A DNA stretch of 22,061 bases from a virus: positions 1-22,061 of IMG/VR virus record IMGVR_UViG_3300030104_000141. One strand, 5' to 3'. The notes below the pieces were generated by a model that was given only the letters and a program-made list of their open reading frames with translations, had not been told where the DNA came from and did no database searches. Each line of letters starts with the position of its first letter. Positions within the stretch are counted from its first letter, which is position 1. Of the stretch, positions 1-7,700 are shown piece by piece. The position numbers and the translations under genes are program-made.

Positions 1-95
1 CCAATAATAGCATCATCACTGTTTGCAGCTGCTCTCACTTCTGTAGCAGACGTACCGATGTTTTGTTTTAGAACTCGTTCGAAATCTTGAGCCAT
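1..95 (-). CDS. Small conserved phage protein, N-terminal fragment (cut by window edge)
   Basis: An ORF starts with ATG at 95 and runs off the left edge after 31 codons; it begins MAQDFERVLKQNIGTSATEV and stays open. A perfect AGGAGG (106-101) lies four bases upstream of the ATG and includes the last two bases of the fiber gene's TAG stop, so the two genes are tightly coupled. From memory, small proteins of about 100 residues starting MAQDF and rich in Ser/Thr-Ala occur next to fiber or tail genes in marine phages and are listed as hypothetical, possibly structural. The rest of the gene is not visible, so no function is assigned. Confidence 0.75.
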   Translation of the reverse strand, partial: MAQDFERVLKQNIGTSATEVRAAANSDDAII

Positions 96-104
96 ATTTT
101 CCTC

Positions 105-2105
105 CTATAATGCTATTGCCATAGCCACAGCAAAACCTGCTGAAGCACCTGAACTGGCTGCGTATGATTTAATTCTTGATGCTAGGACTTTTCTATTTGT
201 TCCTCCTGCACCATCGTCAATAATAAATAAGTCACTATCATCTATGTCAGCACCTATCTCTGTGCCGCCATCAATATCTAAGTTGGCTATAGAAAACGCA
301 CCTGCTTCTGCACCAACATAAGTTTTTATCCTGGATGCTAACATTGATTTTTCTGTGCCGTTTGCACCATCATCAACAATAAACAAGTCAGCATCTACTA
401 ATGCTGCGTTCATCTCAGTTGCACCGTCAATCTCTAATGCACCTATGTCAACTTTACCTGCTGTTGATATTGTAGACAGTTTGCTGTCAGCAATAGAACC
501 ACCAAGCATAGAGTTAGATACAGAACCACTATCACCTGTTCCTACTAATGTTCCGCTGGCTACTGGTAAAACTAATGTTGCACTGCTTCCTGCTGAGTGT
601 GGCTGTGCTTGTAAAGTTTGTGCGTGTGCGTTGTTGACTTCACAATAAAATTTAACTTTTGATACAGCACCAGAACCAGATCTTATGTCTATGTTACCAT
701 CTGATACAATGACACCACCTGTGCTGCCGTTACCGTCCATGATAACTTTACCTGTGCCGTTAGGCAGTAAGTCAATATTACCATTAGATGTAGATACGAT
801 GTCGTTGCCATTTACATCAAGATCACCGCCTAGTTGTGGGCTTGTATCTGCAACAACGTCTGTCAAGCCACCAGCACTAGATATTAGATTGGCAACTGTA
901 ATTTTTTTGTTAGCTGACGCACTTGCATCATTAATTAATAAAACATCATTAGATGTATCAACGTCAGCACTGGCTAGTGCAGAGTGACCAGAGATAACTG
1001 TAGAGGCTAAACCGCCACTATCTATAGCACCACCAGCAAGTTTTGCATTTGTAACTGCGTTGTCTGCTATCTTTGCTGTTGTAACCTGTGAGTCTGCAAT
1101 GTGAGCTGTGTCAATAGATCCGTCAGTGTAATGCTCACTGTCTATAGCATCATCTGCAATCTTAGCACCAGTTACGGCATCTGCTGCTATAACAGCTGTT
1201 GCTACTGCATCGTCAGCCATCTTAGCTGCTGTGACGGCATCATCTGCAATCATAGATGTTTCTACAGCACCACTTGCAATCGTTAATGCACCGTTTGCAG
1301 CAAGAGTTGCGTCACCACTTATTGCCTTGTTGTCAAAGCTGTCTGAGCCGTCATAAATTAGAACATGTCCTGATGCCAGGCTAGATATGTTGGTGTCATT
1401 GAGTTCTTGTAAAGTGTCAAAAGATGCAACTTCTACAAGCAAGGCCCAGTTAGATGTATCATTTTGTGTAAGGTATGAGCCAGTAGATGTATGGGCTGTT
1501 GTACAGATATAGACGTTTTTAAACGTGCTAGAGTCAGACGTTGAGTTTTGTCTTACAATGTCACGCAATGCAAACGCTGTACCTGTTGTCCAGTTCCCAA
1601 GAAAGTTACCTATTTCGTTAGTAACTGATAACTCACCTGAGCTATCAAACGATAGAACTTTAGATGCACGACCTGTAGCATTTTCAGTAAACTCTGTAGA
1701 AGTCATCGTGTTTGTACGAGATAACTTAATAGACCTGTCTACTTCTTCTTGTATCTCTTGGATCTGCATTTGCATTTTATCCAACGCATCTTCGTGTGTT
1801 TCTGCTGGAAATGGATCGTTTGCAACGTAGTCTGTTTCTTGTGTTAGGTTAGTATCACGGATCAAAACTACAGTTTCACCAGATGCAGGTGTGTTGCCGC
1901 TAGTAAATGTAACTGTACCACCAGCTGCTCCTGCGTCTGCTACGGTGTAATGTGTTGTAATAGTTTTTGTGGTCTCTGTGCCTAGTGAACTTCTTATAAT
2001 AACTTTAAGTTCTGACGTGCTATTGATGCCAAAAGTGTAGTTAAATGCTGTGGTAGAGCCATTGCCAGAATAGCTGTTTTTCACAGTTGTTGTGCTAAGT
2101 GTCAT
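105..2105 (-). CDS. Tail fiber protein with T7 gp17-like N-terminus
   Basis: This 666-residue protein is the likely receptor-binding fiber. Residues 1-130 resemble the N-terminal tail-attachment domain of T7 gp17: a beta-rich start, the DYVANDPFPAETHEDALDKM segment (92-111), then a short coiled coil (about 111-128). Residues 280-368 hold about nine decapeptide repeats of the form AVTxAKIADD, which suggest a repetitive trimeric shaft. Residues 554-597 and 606-649 are a 52-residue-period duplication (IDGxTE...DLFIxDDGAxGT...LASRIKxY), with a degenerate third copy at 379-411. The protein ends in a short hydrophobic tail (AGFAVAMAIAL). The ATG at 2105 has AGGA at 2114-2111. The gene follows the internal virion proteins, as in T7, but is separated from them by a terminator-like hairpin and a 109-base spacer. 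No enzymatic domain is seen. Confidence 0.88.
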   Translation of the reverse strand: MTLSTTTVKNSYSGNGSTTAFNYTFGINSTSELKVIIRSSLGTETTKTITTHYTVADAGAAGGTVTFTSGNTPASGETVVLIRDTNLTQETDYVANDPFPAETHEDALDKMQMQIQEIQEEVDRSIKLSRTNTMTSTEFTENATGRASKVLSFDSSGELSVTNEIGNFLGNWTTGTAFALRDIVRQNSTSDSSTFKNVYICTTAHTSTGSYLTQNDTSNWALLVEVASFDTLQELNDTNISSLASGHVLIYDGSDSFDNKAISGDATLAANGALTIASGAVETSMIADDAVTAAKMADDAVATAVIAADAVTGAKIADDAIDSEHYTDGSIDTAHIADSQVTTAKIADNAVTNAKLAGGAIDSGGLASTVISGHSALASADVDTSNDVLLINDASASANKKITVANLISSAGGLTDVVADTSPQLGGDLDVNGNDIVSTSNGNIDLLPNGTGKVIMDGNGSTGGVIVSDGNIDIRSGSGAVSKVKFYCEVNNAHAQTLQAQPHSAGSSATLVLPVASGTLVGTGDSGSVSNSMLGGSIADSKLSTISTAGKVDIGALEIDGATEMNAALVDADLFIVDDGANGTEKSMLASRIKTYVGAEAGAFSIANLDIDGGTEIGADIDDSDLFIIDDGAGGTNRKVLASRIKSYAASSGASAGFAVAMAIAL
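159..446 (-). repeat. Duplicated C-terminal fiber module
   Basis: Two copies of a ~44-residue module (315-446 and 159-290 in DNA) share IDGxTE, DLFIxDDGAxGT and LASRIKxY in the same order and spacing, 52 residues apart. They end the fiber and are candidates for a repeated knob or tip domain. Confidence 0.8.
1002..1268 (-). repeat. Decapeptide-coding tandem repeat in fiber shaft
   Basis: About nine in-register copies of a 30-base unit encode peptides such as AVETSMIADD, AVTAAKMADD, AVTGAKIADD, SIDTAHIADS and AVTNAKLAGG (fiber residues 280-368). DNA copies have diverged while the Ala-Val/Ile start and the Ala-Asp-Asp end persist, so selection acts on the protein. Confidence 0.85.
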
Positions 2106-2118
2106 GGTTTTCCTGGGT

Positions 2119-2145
2119 AAAAAAAAAGCCGTCCGAAGACAGCTT
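2119..2145 (-). terminator. Rho-independent terminator-like hairpin ahead of the fiber gene
   Basis: Read on the minus strand: GCTGTC (2143-2138), loop TTCG, GACGGC (2133-2128), then nine T (2127-2119). The stem has one G-U pair and can be extended by two A-U pairs (AA at 2145-2144). A UUCG tetraloop plus U9 is a textbook intrinsic terminator. It ends only 13 bases before the fiber ATG and 5 bases before its AGGA, so fiber mRNA starting further upstream must read through it. Confidence 0.85.
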
Positions 2146-2157
2146 GGTTAAAATACA

Positions 2158-2209
2158 GACATATTTGTAGATTATAGTATTTTTTTTAGGTTATTCGGTC
2201 AAATATGTC
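2158..2209. repeat. Perfect 10-base inverted repeat with 32-base centre
   Basis: GACATATTTG at 2158-2167 and its exact reverse complement CAAATATGTC at 2200-2209 flank a 32-base AT-rich centre that holds a TATAAT on the minus strand. Arm centres are 42 bases apart. It could be an RNA stem with a long loop or a pair of operator half-sites. Confidence 0.8.
2171..2202 (-). promoter_or_regulatory. Possible sigma70-like promoter for the fiber gene
   Basis: A perfect TATAAT on the minus strand (2176-2171) has TTGACC 20 bases upstream (2202-2197); the spacing is longer than the usual 17. Transcription would begin near 2164, inside the left arm of the inverted repeat and before the terminator-like hairpin. 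AT-rich DNA makes chance TATAAT common, so this is tentative. Confidence 0.3.
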
Positions 2210-2214
2210 AAAAC

Positions 2215-4758
2215 TTATCTAAAGATAGAAGGGGCAGATCTAGGTGTTTTTTCACCTGGTTGCCACCAATATGTGTTCCTCTCGTCTTTTTTGGTTCTTT
2301 TTATTTTTCTTTTAATTTTTGAACGATATTTGGGGTCTATTTGCTCTTGTATGTATTCAAAAAAATATCTTTCTAAGACCAATCTCATGTACCAAGCAGA
2401 TCCGCCTGGTGAATTGTTACGCAAAAATTTAGCTATATCAGCTCCTAAGTTCATTTTTTTATTAGGGTCTAAGCCTTGATACACGTTGCCAAAAGTTAAA
2501 TCTAAGACCTGAAAAGCAAAACCTATAGTTGGCCCTGCTAACTCAGCTGTCCTGCCAGCTTGTGCATCTACAGAATATCTACCGCCAAAAAGTATATCAC
2601 CCGCAAAACCAAGACCCCCGCCATGCAGTAAAGAATTAAGCCAATATTTTGGATTGTTGTAATTATCATCTGTGCTTATATTTTTACCTTTGAATATATT
2701 TTTCATTTCGTGTGAAAAAGCACCCATAATCATAGTTGTAAACAGCAACGGCAAAATATAACCCATTTTACCTTTAATGCCTTTTCTATACACACCCCGT
2801 GCCATGTGTGTAAAATTAAAAGTCAAAGGAAACTGTTTAAATTGTAACACTGATCTTAAAAATTCACCTGCTACTGTTCCAGGTCTTGTTTTACCAGCTA
2901 TTACAGTTGCACCTCTAGCTGACGCAACTGGCACTGCAAAATCAACAAAATTTTGCATTGCATGCATGTATTTATAAGAAAGATCCTGTGCTAGTGCGGG
3001 TGATATATCTGTTCGTTTCGCAATGTCTTCACCACGCAAATATTCTGCACCCTTCCATTTTGCATCATCAACGCCAGCATCATAAGGTTTAGTTTGTCTT
3101 ATTATGTTCCATTCTGTTTCACCAATACCATACTCTTTTAAATAATTAGCATATTTTTCGTTTGTTTTTTGCAATTGTTTATATGATAAATTAAGATTCC
3201 TTGCATTAAATGCTTGAAATTCCATTCCTGCACCCCATCTGCCCGCTTGAGTAAGCCAAGATAGCTGTGTTGTTCTCAAAACAATATCTGCCAGTCTTCT
3301 TGAAAATTCGTAACTTTCTACTGTGTCAGCAGAATATCTTGCCATACCCGATGCAAGTGTACTCCAATGTTCTGCAGCCAAGCCTGATGTTGCAGCTATT
3401 TTTAATCGTGTATTTTTATCAACACCACCTAACGGACTTACAAAAGTTCTTAAATTTGACATCATAGCTTTTGCAGAAGGCACTCCAGCAAAACGTGCTG
3501 TTATTCTTGTTAAATTAAAATCACCAAGAGCTAAAATAGATGCAGATCCTAAATATGCAGCTGTTGCTATCTGTCTTAAAGTTGACATATTTTTTGCAAA
3601 CGATGCACCAACGGGTTGGTTAAGATCACCTCTAATATAATACAACTCTGCCTCTGCAGCTTCTAAAGCTGTTTTTGTTTTATTTTTTGCAGTCACTCTT
3701 TTGTTTACTGGTTGTAAACTAGCCCAAGTGTTTATTTCTTTTGACAAAGATCGTAAAAAACTATCAGGATTAGGCCCCATTATTTGCATAAGGGCAATAT
3801 CTCGTGATATTTTGTCAATATGAGTCATTACAACTTGAAATAAATCACCATCACTAAAACGCTCGGTATAAACTTTCCAAGAATCAAAATCTTTAAAATG
3901 TAAAAACCTGTGATCTAATCTTGAGTTTGCAAGACTGCGGCTGCCTTTACCTAATTTTACACCATGACCTTCTCTATAAATATTGTTGTAAGCCTCACCA
4001 AGTGCAACACGTAACTCTACATCATCAAAATTTTTACCTGTTTGATAGTTAATCATTTTTTCTCTGTTGAGCATTGGCATAACAAAATCTATCCATTCTT
4101 CTTGAGTTACCGATGCAACTTTTATTGAATTATGGTACTGAGGTATGTATCTAAAATCAGCTTTCGGTATACTGCCGCCTGCATCATTAAACATTTTTCT
4201 GCCTAACTCAATACCTCTTAAAACAGACTCAGCAACTTCTGATGCAGCTGTGTTTTTTGTAATACCTGGACTATATATTTCCTTACCAACTTGTTCTAAA
4301 TCAGCCTTGTTTCTTGTGCTACCTGTTAAAGTATGTCTATGGTTTTTTAAAAATTCAAACATTTCTGCGTGCAATTGACCTCTTACAATTTTAATTCTAT
4401 CTTCTGTATTTTGAAATCTTATCACACCCTCTGGTGTTTCAGATTTACCAACAATACGATACAGAGCTTCAGGAGGATTTATGTTACCTTTACTGTCTCT
4501 GTATGTTTCAAGTACATATTTTTTTGCTGTGTTTACAGCATTAGTTTGTGCAATTACTTGTCTTTTTTTATTTATAGCCTTGTATTGGTAACTTTCAAAA
4601 GTTGCTTTGCCCGCTAATCGTGCAGCTTCTGTTTCATTTGCACCTGCATCAATTGCTTTTTTTAATTCTTTTAAATACAATTCTTCTAATGATATTTGCT
4701 TTTCTTTTGATACTATCCCCTCTGCAGCCAAATTTGTAATACAATTAATAAAACTCAT
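2215..4758 (-). CDS. Large internal virion protein (T7 gp16-position; polyvalent-protein-like C-terminus)
   Basis: An 847-residue protein, last of three large genes between the tail tube and the fiber, where T7 carries gp15 and gp16. It is mostly helical. The segment LRSVLQFKQFPLTF (about 633-647) recalls the FKxFP motif of C-terminal domains in large phage internal and polyvalent proteins, from memory. It is followed by a hydrophobic stretch (YILPLLFTTMIMGAF, about 664-678), a Gly-rich segment (LLHGGGLGFAGDILFGG) and a very basic tail (KIKRKIKRTKK). This suits a protein ejected into the host envelope to help form the DNA conduit. The ATG at 4758 overlaps the upstream stop (ATGA) and has AGGGAG at good spacing; a GTG at 4764 would abut that site and is rejected. 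No lytic transglycosylase motif is visible. Function is inferred from position and hydrophobicity. Confidence 0.72.
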   Translation of the reverse strand: MSFINCITNLAAEGIVSKEKQISLEELYLKELKKAIDAGANETEAARLAGKATFESYQYKAINKKRQVIAQTNAVNTAKKYVLETYRDSKGNINPPEALYRIVGKSETPEGVIRFQNTEDRIKIVRGQLHAEMFEFLKNHRHTLTGSTRNKADLEQVGKEIYSPGITKNTAASEVAESVLRGIELGRKMFNDAGGSIPKADFRYIPQYHNSIKVASVTQEEWIDFVMPMLNREKMINYQTGKNFDDVELRVALGEAYNNIYREGHGVKLGKGSRSLANSRLDHRFLHFKDFDSWKVYTERFSDGDLFQVVMTHIDKISRDIALMQIMGPNPDSFLRSLSKEINTWASLQPVNKRVTAKNKTKTALEAAEAELYYIRGDLNQPVGASFAKNMSTLRQIATAAYLGSASILALGDFNLTRITARFAGVPSAKAMMSNLRTFVSPLGGVDKNTRLKIAATSGLAAEHWSTLASGMARYSADTVESYEFSRRLADIVLRTTQLSWLTQAGRWGAGMEFQAFNARNLNLSYKQLQKTNEKYANYLKEYGIGETEWNIIRQTKPYDAGVDDAKWKGAEYLRGEDIAKRTDISPALAQDLSYKYMHAMQNFVDFAVPVASARGATVIAGKTRPGTVAGEFLRSVLQFKQFPLTFNFTHMARGVYRKGIKGKMGYILPLLFTTMIMGAFSHEMKNIFKGKNISTDDNYNNPKYWLNSLLHGGGLGFAGDILFGGRYSVDAQAGRTAELAGPTIGFAFQVLDLTFGNVYQGLDPNKKMNLGADIAKFLRNNSPGGSAWYMRLVLERYFFEYIQEQIDPKYRSKIKRKIKRTKKDERNTYWWQPGEKTPRSAPSIFR

Positions 4759-7700
4759 ACGCACTCCCTTTTCACTAATTCACCTATAATTAATTCATCA
4801 TTAGCTATATCATCTTTAAATTGTTTTAATGTTTTTGTTACGTTTGTTATTTCGTTGCCATCTGCAATTTCACCAACAACTACCTCAGCATTATCTATAT
4901 CGTCTAACACGCCTTCTCTTTGTTTTATTTGATTATATGTTTCTTCAAACAATATTTTATCTTGAGCTTGCAAAGCATTTTTGTCTGCAACTTCTTCTTT
5001 AGTAAGCTCACCTTTTTTGTCTTTATATTTTCTGTAAGCCTTACCCAATTTATATACAGCCGCTAAATCTTTATGTTGTATTTGTACTTCCATACTAAAA
5101 CCGTCTTTTGTTACAAGATTAAAATGTATAGCCCTGTAGCCTGTGTCTTTTGTGGTAATAAAATAATTTTCGACTTCAATCATTTTTATATCTTGATCTC
5201 TTGCAGCTCTAAATACTTTGTTTACGTCCTCTAAAGTATCTACTAAAATTCTGCCTCCTAAATAATCACCTATGTATTGTCCGTCTATATTTTCGTCAAA
5301 ATTACGCAGTTTTTGTAGCTTTGTTTTTGTTGTTCCTGCGCCTTTAACTCTTGTTTCTATTGTTGCATTTTTTGTGCCAATCACTATATTATTAAGTGTG
5401 GCCTCTAAGTCAGGCTTGTGTTTTGTAGCTAGACTTAATAGTTCATCCACATTATTTGTATTTTGTAATATAGATTTTTTAGTTATGGCATTAAAACTAC
5501 CAATAGAAATTGTTGGATCAATAAGAGATGTAGGCGTTCCACTTGCTTTAGCAAAAACTGACTCAGGAGGTGAAATTGTTGTAGCCTGGAGTGTACCTAA
5601 ATCATCTTGGATGGATGCCTCAGCAGATTTTACAGTAGGTGATGTTTTAATTGCCCCCCCACTAACAAACTCAGGGTTGTTAGATGATATTGCTAATTCT
5701 GATTCTAAAGAAGCTAATTCCTGATTAGAATTTTTTCTGTTTTGTACTAAATTATTTGGATCATCAAAATTATCTAATTGTTTTTGTTTTAAGCTAGGCT
5801 CTGGGATTTTTGATATTTCTGATGACGTGCCTTCAATAATTGCACTCCGTCTATCTCCGCTTGCACTAATCCCCTTAGTATCACCTCGTTCAATTGCTCC
5901 TCTGATAGCTTCGATAAAAGTTTCCGTTGCTTCTCGTTGGTTGCCATCTGCCCAGAGTTTTGCTGACCTTGTAAGAGCATCTGAGATTTCACCTTTGCGG
6001 TTTGCAAGCGTTTCGATTTGGTAGATTGCGATTGCATTTTGTTCCTCCTGTGTTCTGTTATAACTTGTGTCTAGTTTATTTTTGCCATCCTTCACAATAC
6101 GTTGTTCGTTTTGCACAAGTGATGCCATAACGGTTTTGTCTTTTTTTAATTTATTTAAAGATGATTGTAATACCTTACCTCTTTCAACAATTAAACTTTC
6201 TTTTATAGTAGTTGTACCAAACATGTCTATTGTTTTTACTTCTCTATTGCCTGCCTGTAATATAGATTCTATTTGTGTGCGTATTTCTATGCCTGTAGCT
6301 GGTTTTGTTTTTTCTAATACTTTTATAACACTAAGATGTAATGCAGGATCATCGACTAATTCACCCACAGCTGCTGCAATTCTTGCATTTAATCCTGAGT
6401 TCATAAAATAACCCCAGGCATCATCACTTAGTTTGTATAGTTGTGTAGATAACCTGTACAATGATGAATTAGGAGCAACTTTATTTGCCATGCGTCCTAT
6501 GTACTCTGGGCTAACTCGTAATGCCCTTGCAACATCTACTGCATCTGCAGTGCCGTTCTGCACGTTGCGTATCATGGCCTCTGCCATAACTTCCTCTGGT
6601 GTAAATCCATCCAGCTCTCTGCGTACAGTAGTATTAATTATTATGTTTGCATCAGGATCTGCAATTGATAATCGTTTTGCAAGGGCAAGTCTTTGGTGTC
6701 CATCTGCTACAAAATATGTGCCATCAGCTTTTTCATAAACCATTAGTGAGCCTGCGGCATCTCTATCCCACTGTTTAACTCTTGCCAGTGTGTCTTTCAC
6801 ACCACGTTTATCACCACCAGTTTTAAATTGAAATGTTTCTGCGTCAAACAATATTTGATCTGGTGTCAAATATGTATCGTATGCAACTGGTCTGTTTTCT
6901 TTTAAAACAACAGGTATAGTTGACTCTGGCAATATTCTTGGTTGCTCGTTGTTACGCAGCCCGTCAGCTGCTGCTTCCATTCTTCGTATGTGTTCTATAG
7001 TTCCGTCAGCACCTGCCTCAAATGGTTTTTCAAGGTTATCATCAACAGAATTTTTTATATCTTCTATAACATTTTTAACTTGTGGTTTTTCTAATGCTGT
7101 TGGATTTAATTCTTGAACAACTTGCACAAGTTCGGTTGCATCTAAATTTTTAATGTTTTGTGCAAAATATTCCATAAATTTTACATCATCAAAATTTTCA
7201 TCTACAAATAATTTAGCTTTTAGATCTGGGCTTAAATTAGCAGCAGCTTTGATGACTTGTTGTTTTGCAGCTCCATATCCAAGTTGTATGCCTTTAGCAC
7301 TTCCTAAAAATACTGGAGGTATTGCAGCACCAAACAAAGTTGAAAACAAAACAACCTTAGCAGCATCGTTTACTGTGTATTCTATGCCAACGCTTTCTTT
7401 AAATGGCAATACTTGTGTTTCAATAGCTGTTGTAGCACCAAATGCTATAACTGCTTCAGCCGCTGTAACTCTTAACAAATTTGCAGTAAATGTTTTGCCT
7501 GTGCCATACATAAATCCTAGTGGCAATGTGCCTAAAATTAAAGGATCTGTGAAACCTGCCCCCACACCCCCTGTAAGTGTGCCAGCAAATCTGTCAAAAC
7601 TACTTTCTGCATATTGATTTACAGTAGCCAATCTTTGTTCACTATCTCTTGCAGCTTGAGCTTCTTTTTCAAAAAAATAATCAAAACCTTTGTACTTTTC

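Noticed and set aside
1002-1268. Regular 30-base repeats suggestive of a CRISPR array
   Set aside because: The repeats are diverged, contiguous without spacers, and lie in frame in a fiber gene as decapeptide repeats.
4759-4764. GTG start at 4764 for the gp16-position gene
   Set aside because: The ATG at 4758 has better spacing to AGGGAG and forms the ATGA overlap seen throughout this genome.
6471-6938. Plasmid/phage partition (ParB) gene
   Set aside because: The ParB-like domain is one part of a large protein in the virion block, and no ParA or centromere-like repeats are present.
5272-7617. Plus-strand open frames of 100-154 codons opposite the 1111-residue internal virion gene
   Set aside because: They lie wholly antisense to a gene with recognisable domains, have no coupled neighbours on that strand, and no plus-strand gene is credible anywhere in the window.
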